From assembly GCA_022478985.1 (NCBI GenBank), contig JAKSZP010013530.1, forward strand, positions 22,127-86,126: a stretch of 64,000 nucleotides of DNA, written 5' to 3'. The notes below the pieces were generated by a model that did not search any database, was not told the origin of the DNA, and worked only from the letters and a program-made list of their open reading frames with translations. Shown piece after piece: positions 32,896 to 46,100 of the stretch. Origin of the DNA: Massospora cicadina (Eukaryota > Entomophthoromycota > Entomophthoromycetes > Entomophthorales > Entomophthoraceae). Made by a program: the position numbers and the translations under genes. Every line of letters starts with the position of its first letter. Within the stretch, counting starts at the first letter, position 1.

Positions 32896-33650
32896 TGTTG
32901 AATTTTTGGGTTTTTCTTCAGAGGGCTGGTTCTTCTTTAAATGCAGAATGGAGTGTTGAGCATCTATTGTGTGAGGACAATAGACAGAATGGTGATTATA
33001 AATTAAATTATAGCTTCTTGGTAATATTTAATTTGTATACCCTGTCATTTTTACTTGGACAATGGCACGCTGCCCTAATCTTACTGATCCCAAGTAAAAA
33101 CCGATTAATACAAAAGAAAGTACTAAACACAAAAAAGTTTATCAATTAAATTATAAACAAGTCCAGTAGTTGATAATATTTTATTAGTGTCAACCTAAGG
33201 GTTAATTATAGGGTTTGATGTTAATCACATCTTAACCATGATGTCTTACTTTCAGTGGCATTTGGCCACATAAAAAGTTTGTAAGAACGTCTACAAAACT
33301 TCAACTCAGGGCGTCATGCTCAGCCTCAGGGTCAACGTAAACACCATCATCATCTTTGAGATGGCGTTTCATTATGTCTTCAAAATAGCTGAACCAATTC
33401 ACTTTCACATGTAATTGGCAGCACATACTAAGGCGATTCATATCACTAATTAGTAATTAATTTGATCAAAAACTCAACTGACATTAAAAACTAATTTTGA
33501 CATTGACCAACAAAGCCCATGTGCCCAAGTTATTAAATCAATACTTAAATTAAAGTTTGAACTAACCAAAAAAGCCCTCGAGCCCATGTCATCATAGTTG
33601 AATATAATTAAGTGAAATCACTAGGCCACAAATTCAAGTTCAGATATACT

Positions 33651-33664
33651 TAGGATATCTTTGG
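33651..33664. repeat. Target-site duplication of LINE-A copy 2, left
   Basis: TAGGATATCTTTGG, repeated at 38939-38952. Confidence 0.9.
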
Positions 33665-33763
33665 CTTAAAACTTTTCTCTCTCGTTGCAATCACTTTTGC
33701 AACTTATTCAATTCAAGTCTGATTCTAGTTTGATAATCTCACAGAGGAGATTAGTCTGCGCCC

Positions 33764-35169
33764 ATGTCAGGGAGCAGTTGGGCAAGTAAGGTAAGAGGAG
33801 CAGGTGATAGGCCCATGGCCTCAAATGTTCAAAAACGCCCTGGAGAAACTGGCGGAATAGAAAAAATAAAAAACTGGCGGTCACTATTTCTCCAGAAATC
33901 CTCACTTGGCAAGTGCGATGCAACCAGTACATCAACACGGCGCACTCCCAACCACTCTTATTGGTGGAATATGGAGTCCATGTGTTTCTGGACATCCAAC
34001 AAACAGCTCTATGGGAAAAATTTTGTGGGGATGTGCACACTTTTTTTCCTGAATGCGGTGTATGTTGCACCTCACTCCATGTCACACGGTTGGCTGGACC
34101 TTGGTTTCAAAAACAAGCAGGCAGCAGACAAAGCTGCTGCAGTGCGCATAGTGATTGACCTCCCCAAAGGGCAACAGGTCATCAAAACCAAACGCACCAG
34201 ATGGACAAAATACAACCAAATTTTCCTCACGTTTGACTTTTTGCCTACTACAGTAAAACGTGCCATTTTGGAGCAGCACCTGAAAGATGGTCTCACCGTA
34301 TATGGCGAAATACTTTTGAAATACAATGCTTTACGCTGATGCCACACCTGTGCACTGGCAAAGCCATCGCAGTTCTGACCCCAACTGAGGAGATCGTGAA
34401 GGACCTAACCTAGATCCCGCACTCAGCATATATCAATATTGAAGGGCATACCACCCACCCTTTCCAGGTAACCGTGGATAGCGCGCCCCCATCTGCACCC
34501 ACTGTGACGCGTTCAGTCATAAGGCACATGCATGCCCCACCAAGGAGGGCATCACATTCCAAGAGCACCCCTCAGCAGCCATGGCCAGCGGAGAGGCGCA
34601 CTATGAACCAACTGCAAGCACCAAAGAGGTTTTCCCATGGGGAGCACAAGGCTGCTATCTACTGGTAAAACCTATTTCCCCACAAGAGCGGAAGAAGGCC
34701 AAGCAGGCCCATAGGGCCGCGGCCAAGGAAGCGGCCAAAGTCACCACCACTATCACACACTCTTAACGCTAGGAGGACATCGAAACCTTCATGGCGGAAG
34801 CAACTTGGGAATCCCTCAACCAGACAGATTGGGAAGCCCATGCCAATTGGGCCACCCAATCTGAGGATCTGATGGGTGACTCAATCTCACCCAATATTTT
34901 CAACCAAGCTCTGGTTGAAATCAACTTGGAGTCCAACCTACCTGAATTTTCTTTTCAACCTGATCATTGATGCACCAAACTCATCTGCACTGCAAAAAAT
35001 TTGTTCGACGTCAGGGAAACAAAAAGTGAAGGCAAAAGCCAACGTGAACCTTTCTGCTAAAATTAAAAAAACTACCGATAGCATTGCTGCATACACCTGC
35101 GCTACCATGAAGGCCCATGGGGATCTAGAGGAGGCTAGTGGGCTCAGGTGCCCACCCCCTCGCACCTAA
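33764..35169 (+). pseudogene. LINE-A copy 2 ORF1
   Basis: MSGSSWASKVRGAGDRP opens the ORF, and YVAPHSMSHGWLDLGFKNKQ and IFLTFDFLPTTVKRAIL follow. After 34339 the frame breaks and the knuckle region (34490-34540) has lost Cys codons. The ORF ends at TAA 35167-35169, six bases and in the same frame before the ORF2 ATG. Confidence 0.88.
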
Positions 35170-35175
35170 GGTGCA

Positions 35176-38100
35176 ATGGGGGAAACCTTCACTTTAGGGA
35201 TGATTATATCGCTAGACTCAAGGCCTCGCCGTCCTAAGCTAGGAAACTGATTTTTTTACAAAAAAATTTACCCGTGGATATCCTGGCCATCCAGGAGTCC
35301 CACTGTCTGTGAGGTTCTGAGGATGCTTGGAAAACCATGCTCCTCCCATCCCTATCCTTTTGGTCAGAGCACTGTGGGGTGCTAGTTTGGAAAAACAATT
35401 TTTTAAAATTTTTATCATCAGAATCCTTCCTCAATGGCTGAGTCCTTGTTGTCACTTTCTCATGGGATGACGTGGCGCATGCTATCGTCAACATCTATGC
35501 CCCAATCTGTGCATGAGAGCATCAGGAACTTTTCTCATTGGTCAAATCCCTCCCATTACCCCCAGACCCTTTCATACTCAGTGACATGAACTGTTGGCTA
35601 AACACACCTACGGACTGTTGGCCTTCCTCCTCCCACGCCCCCCAGGGTCACGTAGAACTTTGCGTTCTAAAGGCCACCCTTGGGAAAATGGATGTGCTGC
35701 TGCGGTGAGCCCCGCTGCTTGAAAACATGACGTGATCCCACGTCCACAACTGCCAATTAAGGTCCATGACCCGCATAGATCTTATCCTTACACCAGCGAA
35801 ATTCCAACCCCACATTTCCCACTTCAAAACAACAAAAATTGAATTATATGACCACCGGCTGGTCCCATTAACCTACCACCTACCTGTCACAGTGACTAAG
35901 GCCCCACATTGGTGCAAACTCCGCCCTCTCAAACTTGCATCGCCAGGATTTTCCACTTGGGTGGAATCAGCAACTTTGGAAAAAGAGTTTGTTACACCGT
36001 TTTGCATGGACCCTATCTCCACATGGGCAGCCTTCAAAGAGGATACCATCCGCCACTATCGCCACCTCTCCTCCTGATGCTCATGAGCCACATCGGCTAT
36101 CATTTCGCGTGCTCTGGCAGAGTTGGTACACCTGGAATCCAACATCCCAGCTACAGGCTACAGCCCTGCATGGGGCCAGAAGTGGGCGGAAGCAGCCGCC
36201 CACCTCAACGCGCTCAAAAGGCAACACAAACATTAGGTTTGTGTTCAGTACAGGGCCAAACGCATTACAGAGGGCGACAAGTGCACCGCATATTTTTTTT
36301 AAAAAAAATTTGCACCACGCCAGAGCGTTGCCTGCACAAAGGTGTGAAGATCGGATGATTCTGTCATGGATACGCCAGCTAAAGTGGCAATCAAAATTCA
36401 AAAGTATTACTCCAAGTTATATCAATCTGATCCAATTCAGCTGGCCGAATTGGCAGAAATTTTTTGACCAAACCCAAATCCACACAATTTCCTGATACCC
36501 AGATATAGTGAATTTGATTACTCTGAATGAACTATGGACAGCCATCCGTGGTGCACCAAATTGGAAATGCCCAGGCCCAGATGGCATTCCATATGAATTC
36601 TATAAAAAGTACTTCAAATATATATCCCCACTGCTGCTTGCCTCACTTAACCAGAGCCTTCTGGAAATGCGCCTCCTACCAGGAGGACAAGAGGCCTTCA
36701 CCATCACACTCTTCAAGAAAGGGGACAAGCTAGACTTAGCCAACTGGCACCCCATTTAATTAACCAACACGGATACAAAAATTTTAGCCAAAATCATGGC
36801 TAACCATTTAGGGATTGTAGCATCTGCCACCATCTCCCCAGAACAATTCAGTTTCATACCCAGAAGGTTGATTTGGGACAACGTGCACTCAGTGGCTAAC
36901 GCATGCCAGTCCACAGCCTCTGGGGCACTTGTATTCTTGGACCAACAGAAGGCCTATGATAGAGTAGACTGGAATTATACCTCAGGGCCTGCCTCCATCA
37001 ATTCCGCCTACCCCCTCGCTTCATCAACTGGGTAATGTTGCTCACAGAATCTGCAACAATGGCAGTGCGTAGCCCTGGCTTCCTAATGGAAGTAGTCCGC
37101 CCTCAAAGGGGCTTACGACAAGGAGACCCCCTTAGCCCACTCTTATACAACTTCAGCCTTGACCCACTACTTCGAAACATGAATGCCCAACTCACTGGGG
37201 TCCATGTACCAGGCCAAGCCCCAGTCAAGATGATGGCGTTTGCAGACAAATGTGTGGTTGGGGTGTCTAATAATAAAGATGCACGTGCACTTGAAGCTCT
37301 CATCCAGGAGTATTTCCGGGTAAGTAATGCTGCACTGAACGCTTCCAAAACTGAAATCATCCTCCTTGGTCAGTATCAAACCTGCTGGACCCCAGCAACC
37401 AGTGCCCAGCCCAGCCCATCTGCTCGCACACGTGCTCGCCCTCCCAGCTCACCCCACACCGCCCCACTAGTGCTCCCCTTTGTGCCACGCCCTACCATAG
37501 GGCCGGTCAACCATCTGGGCGTGTGGGTGGAGACAGGCGAGTACACATCAGCAGTAATGGAAAGTCGTATTCTAGACAACGTGACAAAGCGCATCGCCTC
37601 CCTCAGAGCCCACCCTACTTCCCTTACTGGCAGGGTTGTTTTAGCCAACTCTATGCACCTCTTCAAAGTCTGGTTTGGAGCCCACGCCATCCCCTTCTCC
37701 CCAAACTTTTTCAAATCCTTGTATGCCCTTCTGCAAGGATGGCTTTGGCCAGGCCGCCCACCACCAGTATGGCTAAAGGTCATGTTTGGCCCTCATCATC
37801 ATGGTGGCATGGGCCTGCTTGACTTCAAAGCCCATGATGCCAAGATCCTGGGCACCTGGATTGCGGCCATCGCCGCCCCTACGCTCCCCTCCCAACACTG
37901 GTCCCTCGCAGCCTGCTCCAATTTCTCCTGAGCCTTGGGCCTTAAAAACCCATCGAACCCTCACTCCTTGATGAAATATCTGGCTTCACACCCATCGGCC
38001 ACAGGTCCTCACGGGACTAAAACCCACTACAAACGAATCCTCCTCTCCATGCAGAGCGCTGAGTGGAGAATTTGTATTAGCGGACACACAGCCCAGAGAG

Positions 38101-38840
38101 GCCGCCCCTCTCCTCAGTTCACACAAGAGGTACAGGGGCTACCCATCCAAGATGGCGTGATCCCCACACGACCTCATGTCCTATTCAGGGTGGACTACCT
38201 GGACATGATGGACATCCCTTACTCCATTGAGACTCAGAAGAATATTTGGAAATATGCACACCATCCTCTTTTGCAGCCTCAAATCCGTTCCCATGTGTGG
38301 CGCTGCCTGAGGTGGGTGTACCATATGGCTGAGCGCTCTAACGCTTTACACTGATCCTGCGTTGTGTGTGGCCAGTATGGAACGCTGTTCTACCGCATGG
38401 AGAAGTGTCCTACCTCTAGAGTGATATGGCGCGAAGTTCAACGTCTACTTGGCCAGGATCAAACACATCCCTTCAGTCTGTCAAGAGATATGTTTGCTTT
38501 ATCAATGGCTTCCCCCTTTCACCCTCCCTCCATGCTCTGGTGGTTGCAATCGCCATGTGGACCATCCATACGATTGTCTTGGATGCCATCGCAGGCTCCA
38601 CCCCCACCCTCCCAGAAGCTCTCCACATATTCTGGTCTCATTTGGTGGACCACTTTCAGGCGTGGATTTTTGGATACCTCCCACCACATCGCTAACAGCT
38701 GGTCTCCTCCTGGTTCCCAGTTTGGTTTATCAAATCAGACCCTTTCCTCCACACGTGTTCAAATGTGGCTACGGCCTCCTCACACGTTCCCTCCCCCTCC
38801 CCATAGTGCCGTTCCCTCTGGCAACAAGAGATAGCATCGC
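35176..38840 (+). pseudogene. LINE-A copy 2 ORF2 (endonuclease, RT, C-terminal knuckle)
   Basis: The endonuclease-like region (35176-35900) is badly broken. RT motifs are WKCPGPDGIPYEFYKKYF (36560), LVFLDQQKAYDRVDW (36940), QRGLRQGDPLSPLLYNFSLD (37100) and MMAFADKCVVGVSNN (37235). The second catalytic Asp of FADD is Lys here, so the RT would be inactive. The longest frame is 37035-37931. The C-terminal CVVCGQYGTLFYRMEKCP (38355-38410) has Tyr where copy 3 has the knuckle His. Confidence 0.9.
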
Positions 38841-38938
38841 TTCTCTGGGGTGCCTTCCCTGTTCTAAGTTTTGTCTCTTTCAGGTCAAATTCGGAAGTGT
38901 CCATCCCATGGTCAGCCTTCCTCGCAATAAATAAATAA

Positions 38939-38952
38939 TAGGATATCTTTGG
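38939..38952. repeat. Target-site duplication of LINE-A copy 2, right
   Basis: TAGGATATCTTTGG, identical to 33651-33664. Confidence 0.9.
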
Positions 38953-39125
38953 TTTATAATAAGTGACGATTTAGATCCAGTTAACCATTCAAAATGGGAT
39001 ATATTCAGTGGAGAAAAAAAGCCGCTTCATGCTAACTGCCATAAACAAAAATTAAGAAATACCTCTTTGAAAGAATAAGGATGTGATAATAGCACCAGGC
39101 CATCAACTTGTTATGAGGACTGGGA

Positions 39126-40262
39126 CTACGCTGGATATTCCAGGAAGGATAATATGAGGAGGCCATACCACCTTGGAATTGTTTTCATGTGGAACCTAGT
39201 GTAGCGCCTGGAATAATTATACAAGGGCACGTGGAAATTGATGTCCTATTAGAAGATTTGACCAGCCAAATTATATAAAGGTCAATTAAAATCAAAAAGT
39301 CGCATTTGTGCATTTGCTTTGGAGGTATAAGTTAAAATCATCTGGCAAATTGATTTATCTGATTTCAGTTTACTGACCAAGGCCCATGGGCCACATGCTG
39401 TAATTCCCTGAGAATTGCTACTGATTTTCAGAACAACATAATGATGAAGCAATGGAGTTGTATGAACGATACTTAAAAGTCTTCACCAAAGATGATCAAG
39501 ATTTAGGCTGTGCAAAAGGAGTACAGCATTTCGTTGATATCAGAGACCATGTGCCTATTAAAGCAGGCCAATCTGGCACCCATTGGCTAGCGACGAAGTA
39601 GTTGGAGAAGAGTTAGACAGTTTGCTGAAAAAGTGGAATGATTATGCCTTCAAAAATCCCGTAGGCCAGTCCAGTTTTGCTCATGAAGAAAAAGATTACA
39701 GCAATCAAGTTATAATTAATTATCACTGCCTCAAGACCATTATGAAAAAGGATAAGTATCCATTGCTCAGAACTGACAATGCCCTGGACCATCTGGAAGG
39801 GCGAAGTACTTTACCACGATAGACCTTATCCTCAGATACTGGCAAATTGAGCTTCCTCAAGAGGAGCAGGAGAAGTGCACAATGATTGCTGCGCAATGGC
39901 TGTTTCAACTAATGTGCATGCCATAGGGGCTGTGAAATGCACAGGCAACCTTTCAGCGTGCAATAAAAAACAAATTTTAGGGGAACTTAAATTATCCTAC
40001 ATACTGGTGTACTTGGATGATATCAATGTCTTTTTGAAGACGTTTTAAACATCTGGAGCCCATTGAAAAGTGTTTGAATGGCTTTTGAAAGCCAATATGA
40101 AGATAAACCTAAAAAATGCCAATTCATATAAGAACAATTGAAATACATTGGGTTCATCATTGAATTCAAGGGCTTGTGGCCTCGACCTCAAAAGGTGGAG
40201 GCGATTAAAAATATGCTTTCTTTAAAGAGTATGAGGGATGTTCAAGTATTCTTAGGCATAGT
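39126..40262 (+). pseudogene. Scaffold protease-RT linker and RT
   Basis: HVEPSVAPGIIIQGHVEID aligns with the B1 linker. LKVFTKDDQDLGCAKGVQHF with VDIRDHVPIKAGQ is the standard start of gypsy RT. FTTIDLILRYWQIELPQEEQ, MIAAQWLFQLMCMP and YLDDINVF-like residues follow (39800-40030), with several stops. The RT thumb is cut at 40277 by LINE-B and resumes at 46731. Confidence 0.82.
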
Positions 40263-40277
40263 AGGATACTATCATAA
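40263..40277. repeat. Target-site duplication of LINE-B, left
   Basis: AGGATACTATCATAA, repeated at 46716-46730. Confidence 0.92.
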
Positions 40278-40368
40278 TGATCTCTTTCTGCTAAGCATCA
40301 CTTTTTGAAAATCAATTCAGCCTGAAATTTAGCTCCACTAAAGAGATTTACGAAAACTATTAGCAAAT

Positions 40369-43122
40369 ATGACAGGAAACCCCGCAAAAGCACCCGCAGG
40401 CTATGCCAAACGAGCCAGCACCACCCCCAAACGAAGCAACCCTCGGTTACCCACCTCAGGGTCAACCAGAATCACCCGCTCTTAAGCAGCAGCCATGAAA
40501 GCAGGCACCACCCCCCAATCTGGAGCTACTTCAACTAGCGCCAGTTCACCTGATCGCACTTCTACAACCTGCACGCCTAACAGCTCTGTGTGCGCTGCCT
40601 CCCACTAACCTGCTGGGCCCCCTCCAACCAAGGAGGCCATCACCCACGCTGTTCTAATGGCGTCTGCTCAGTTGAATGCAACTCAGCCCATCCAGGCATT
40701 CACCTCCCCCATTGTGTCAGCTAATTCAGCCCCATCTATTATTGCTGACGCCGTGTTCCTGGCTCCTTCCATGAGGGGCGATACCCAGCTACCTGGCCCC
40801 CAAACCCTCAGATTTAAGGTTGGATTAGCCGCACATTCTGGTTCACTAAGCACCAAATTGGGACAATCTACTCTTCCCAATGAGGATTCAAATGGTTCGA
40901 GTTTTGGAACTTCACACCAGTTCTAATCTCACCCGTCCCATTTAAACAAGTAATTGGCACTTCTCAAGTCGGCACTTTATCTCCATATGCTGAAAACGAC
41001 CAATTCACCAACCAGCCAGTGAGTTTTGCCCATGAAATCACAGCAAATACTTGGGCTGAATTTACCCAAATAGATTGTGATGATGATGAAACATCGCCCT
41101 CCTCCCAATTGGCTGGAGTTAATTCCAATCTGGATGGGCCTCCCCAATTTAGCTAGGCCCAACAATCACCTGGCCCCCAAACCCTCGGATGTAAGGTTGG
41201 ATTAGCCGCACATTCTAGTTCATTAAGCATCAAATTGGGACAATCTACTCTTCACAATGGGGATTTAAATGGTTCAGATTTTGGAACTTCACACCAGTTC
41301 CAATCTCACCCGTCCCATTTAAACCCCATAATCGGCACTTCTCAAGTCGGCGCTTTATCTCCATATGCTGAAAACGACCAATTCACCAATCAGCCAGTGA
41401 GTTTTGCCCACGAAATCACAGCAAATACTCAGGCTGAATTTACCCAAATAGATTGGGATGGTGATGAAACATCTCCCTCCTCCCAACTGGCTGGATTTAA
41501 TTCCAATCTGGATGGGCCTCCCCAATTTAGCGAGGCCCAACAAACCGCCCATCAATTTAATATGACGCCAGCAACTGCTGTAACATTCCAGCAACAAGGG
41601 AACTCCGCATACTTGTCCAAACCACCAGCTCACACTCAACCTGCAATTGCAGCCCAAAGCAAACACAAACGTACCAAAGGAGCCACTGGGGCGTGGCAAA
41701 AACCTCTGGCACCAACGCTACCCAAAGCTGATCCCCGTGAAGTGGCGTTTATTGCAGATGTTAAGAAATGGGCCGAAACTAGAGCGCAAAAAGCTCTACC
41801 TCGCTCAACCCTCTCCCACGCAATTCGCCTTTATTATGGGCATAACACTGTTGAATTCTATACAGAGGATTACTTCTCATACTTTGCAGTGATTGCGGAC
41901 ACATTCCCTATTAACACCACCATCCATGAATTAGTGGAGGGCCACTACATCGATGTGGGCTTCACTGAAGCTGCCCTTGCTGACCATGCTGCCACCCTCC
42001 AGGTCATTATTCCACGTGGATCTCTTCGCATCTCCCGCACACGCTCTCACCTGAAGAAAATTTCATGGGTTACTTTTTCCAACCTACCAACGACTGTTGA
42101 TCCTGAGTCTCTTAACCTGGCACTCCATCTTGGTTTAATGGTGTTTGGGTCTGTTCTTTCAGTGGACTTTAGCGTCCCCTCTTACTATGCTCCCACTCAA
42201 AGAGCTCGCACTGCTAGGGCGTCGTTCATCCCCTCCCCCACTGTATCCCGCAACATTGAGGTTATTCCTCGTGTGGCGGTAGTTGGGGAATGCCCTGAGA
42301 TCTTTTTTGTCGACCCTTATCAGGCGCGCCCCCGGTGTTCATGGTGTAATGCCCTTGGACACTTGTATAGTGGCTGCACAGCTCGAAAACAAGCCCTCTT
42401 AGCCACCACCCAGGGGCCTAAACCAGGCTAAAAACGATCCCACGTGGCTGCAGCAGCAATTCCACAACCTACACAATGGGTTCCCGTTTAAGACCTGTCC
42501 CCTGAGGCCTTACGCCTAGCAGTTGAAACAGCTAACTCCACTATGGTATGGGATACCTTCGCGCTCATGCCCCCCTTCCAGTGGGCACCCCCTCCAATCT
42601 CCCAGAGTCTACTCCCTCTCTCACTAAGCGCAAGGCATCTCCCACAGGGTGCCCCTCGTCAGCCACCCCCACTCAGGGCTCCGCGGCACCCCCACTAACC
42701 TCCACCAGCTATTTATCGCATCAACCCTCAGCTCCCAATGGAGCTATGCCCACCAGCATGGACTGGCAACCCGCGGCCTGCGGTAGAAGTGCCACCTCAA
42801 AGAGTCCTACCCCAACCCCACAGTCCATTTCGCGCAGATCCTTTGCAGTGTTGGAGGAAGTAAATATGGACTCAGACTCATCAAATGGGGACACCGCGGA
42901 GGTCACCATTGAGCACCCTCAGGTCCTTCCCCTGCTACAGAGGGGGGGCAGCATCCCTAGGCTGGCTTACTGGGTCCTCCGCCCCCACCCTCTCCTTCCC
43001 CTCAGAACCCTCGACGCTCCTCACGGATTGCAGCTAATAGTCAAGCTAAAGGACTCAAAACTAGCCGCCTCACAGCAGCAGGTTTAAGCGCTGGCAACCC
43101 CAGGTCATGGAGGGGAACAGCT
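40369..43122 (+). pseudogene. LINE-B ORF1 (nucleic-acid-binding, CCHC)
   Basis: It starts at the ATG at 40369 (MTGNPAKAPAGYAKRASTTP). The first part is broken by a 377-bp tandem duplication. The best frame is 41235-42431 (398 codons), with ADVKKWAETRAQKALPRSTL, IRLYYGHNTVEFYTEDYF and the knuckle CSWCNALGHLYSGC at about 42336-42376. Coding-like sequence continues past the TAA at 42431 (LSPEALRLAVETANSTM), so that stop is probably decay. The basic C-terminal stretch RRSSRIAANSQAKGLKTSRL near 43010-43070 runs without a stop into the ORF2 ATG. Confidence 0.85.
40792..41542 (+). repeat. 377-bp tandem duplication inside LINE-B ORF1
   Basis: CCTGGCCCCCAAACCCTC begins at 40792 and again at 41169. 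The copies stay alignable to the end of unit 2 near 41542 (GAGGCCCAACAA). 377 is not a multiple of three, so the duplication itself shifts the frame. Confidence 0.92.
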
Positions 43123-46100
43123 ATGAGTCCCCATGGCAGCACCCTGGCCCTGCAATCCATCAACGCAAATGGGTTGCGGGACTTTAAGCGGAGAGCTCGC
43201 CTCCTCCAAAACTTCAGGTCAGCACAAATTGACATCGCTGCTGTCCAGGAGCCCCATATCCTCCCCCATGAACAATCTGCATGGAATGAACAGTTTGGAG
43301 GAAACTCCTTCTGGACAAACCATGCCGCCCTTGTTGTTTTGAATCCCCGGGTTAAAACCCATTCTATTTCACAATATCTAGGCGGCCGCCTCATACAGCC
43401 AAACTCACCACTCCTGACTTCTCCTTCTTCGCTGCAAGCATCTACCTGCCTAATGCAGGTCAGGAGCAAAATAGGCTCTTGGAGGAGCTCGTCCAACTCA
43501 ATCTCCCACGGAATACAGTTCTCTTAGGAGATTTCAACACAACCATAAGTCGCGTCCGTGACTCTTACCCCCTGCAGCAAAGGAACGCCCTGGATCAAGT
43601 CGCCTCCAGGATTTCCTTCGCCTGAGTGGCTTTATAGATGCGCTTCCACCCTCCGCGTCTGGCCTAGGTTGCATGACTAGGATCCAGTATGATGGAGGAG
43701 CTTTCCAGTCAGCGTCACGCATAGTAATGGCACTGATTGGCCCCTGCTAATTGGCCGCGTCTCCTCTCCCATCTCTCATGACAACCATCTGAGTGATCAC
43801 AGGTCACTCACCGTTGTCCCTCACCACCACACTTAGACCGTCGCGTAGGTTCTGGCCTAGGGTTGCCCCAGCTCTTCTCAACAAGACCTTCACTAAGGAG
43901 AAGCTGTCTATAACCATCTGGGAGACTCTCACCTCACCCCCACCCCACTTGCTTGACCACAAGGCTAGATGGGTGGTGACCAAGGAGGGCATCACCCGCG
44001 TTGCTTACAACTGTGCCAAAGCCCAGATGACTGCAGCTCGCGCCAGAGTCAGAAGGGCGGAAGCCAGAATCAGACATCTAGAGCGATACTGCCAGCCTTC
44101 GCCCTCTCCCAGATGGTTGGAAGACTGGGAAGCGGCGCAGGAAGCACTCCGCTTGGAGCTCACACTGCAGGAAGAACGGGCAGAAAACTTTACAACATCT
44201 CGTTACTATGCTCAATGGGAACGCCCCACCCGCTTCTTCTTTCAGAAACAGAAAGCCCGGTCACCAGCGCAGGATATTACTGCACTGAAGATTGGCACTA
44301 CAACCACTTCAGATAAGGAGGAAATCACTCAGGAACTACACCGCTTCTACTCCAGCCTCTTCCATGCCACCCAGGTGGACCCATCAGACATCCAAGACTT
44401 CCTGTGGCGGGCTCCAGAGCCGCCCATTGACCCACAGGCTGATGAGGCTCTACTGGCGCCTATTTCCATCCAGGAGGTGATGGAAACCCTTCTGAAATCC
44501 CCACGGCTTAAAGCCCCAGGCCCAGACGGAATACCCTTTGAGGTGTACCTTCTGGAACCTGCAGTGATAGCCAGAACCCTCCGCGACCTCTTCGCTGCAC
44601 TCTTGGTGAATGGCGAGGTCCTCCCCGACTCAGAGGCTCAATCACGACCCTCTTTCACAAGAAGTCAGGCCGTGAGAACCTGGCGAATTGGCGCCCCATA
44701 GCGTTGATCGACACAGATCACAAGCTCTTCACGAAGCTTCTGGCTAACCGCATCACCAAATGAGTGTCACCTCGCCTCTCCCTATCCCAGCACGGTTTTA
44801 TTCCGAGGAGGTCGTTATGGGACAGCTATAATGAACTTCTCGTGACTTTGACTGCTAACTCTCGTAAGGTTGTGGCTTTGTGGCTCTCCTGGATATGGAG
44901 AAAGCATATGAACGGGTAGCCTGGAAGTATATTAATGCTTCCTGGCCCGCTTCCATCTCCCTCCCCGCAGCTAGGCGCTGGATATCAGCGCTCTATGACC
45001 AGCTCCACACCAGAGTCCTGGCGCCAATGGGTTTTACAGTGGCAGTACCAGTTGGACAAGGTCTCCGGCAAGGGGACCCCCTGAGCCCTATCCTTTTTAA
45101 CATCACCCTTGACCCCATCTTGGCCTCCTTACAGGACAAGCTAACAGGGATTCTGGTCCCAGGTAAAGCCCCCACACGCACCATGGCATTTGCAGATGAC
45201 ACTGCCATTGCATTTGGATGCCCTGGGGATGTTGCCCTCGCTGCTGTGACCTTTGAGAGGTACACCAAGGCGTCCAACGCCATGGTCAACACCTCCAAGA
45301 CAACAGTTGTACAGGTTGGCTCCCCCACCTTCCCCCCACCATTTGTTATTGAACCTGAGCGCGGTACCTTCCGTCACCTGGGCGTTCTCACCAACCAACA
45401 AGGAGTTGCGCTAAAAGACAATGAGGACTTGCTCCTCGCAGCAGTTAACTCCAGGATTGTCAGCTGGAACCGGCGGCACGTCACCCCCAGGGTCGAGCTC
45501 TGATGGCCAATGTGTTCCTCCTCTACAAATTCTGGTTCTAGCGCACGTCTGCCCATTCACAGATGCCTTTTATACGCGGCTCAATGTACTCCTCCGCTGT
45601 TGGATCTGGGGCTCAAACCATCCACCAATGGCCCTCTCAACCATTGCCTGACCATGCAATGAAGAGGCCTAGGGCTTCTGGACACGCGATCCCACGCCGC
45701 CACAATCTTCCTGAAGTTCCTATGGCCGATTGTCTGCTGGGACGCGACCCCCATGCCCCAACTGGCGCCCGCCCCCGCCAGTCAGTGTCAGCAGCTCTGG
45801 GTCTTCCTAGAGCATCTCTGACCTCATTAGGGAGTGGCTCACAAACCACCCAGGCCATCGCCTAAAACCATCCTCATCCCCCTACTGGAACCAGGCTCTC
45901 CTTGCCCTGAAATGAGTAGGCGCGCGGATCCACCATGCCTTCCCATACAGAAGGGAAGGCCCTGGCCTCAGCCCCCGTCGCCATGCAGTTGTGCACAATG
46001 GACAAGTTGTCACAACTCGCCTCAACCCCCAAGATCGTCCTCCCATTCACCCAAGACTCCTTGAGCTCCTCCCTCCCTCCGTGATATTTGACCTTAAGGA

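Larger units (their letters stand above)
33665..38938 (+). mobile_element. LINE-A copy 2, full length, coding-defective
   Basis: About 5.27 kb between 14-bp duplications. Order: 5' UTR, ORF1 (33764), ORF2 (35176), 3' end GCAATAAATAAATAA. Both ORFs have many stops and frameshifts. Confidence 0.93.
32896..39120 (-). repeat. Inverted solo LTR, same family as the scaffold 5' LTR, split by LINE-A copy 2
   Basis: On the minus strand it follows the scaffold's 5' LTR piece by piece: ATCAAACCCTATAA (TATA region), ACATGGGCTCGAGGGC against ACATGGGCCTGCGGGC, and the terminal GGGCTGGTTCTTCTTTAAA against the matching end of 23400-23463. LINE-A copy 2 occupies 33665-38938 inside it. The outer end near 39120 is less certain because it lacks a clean CA. 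Confidence 0.65.
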
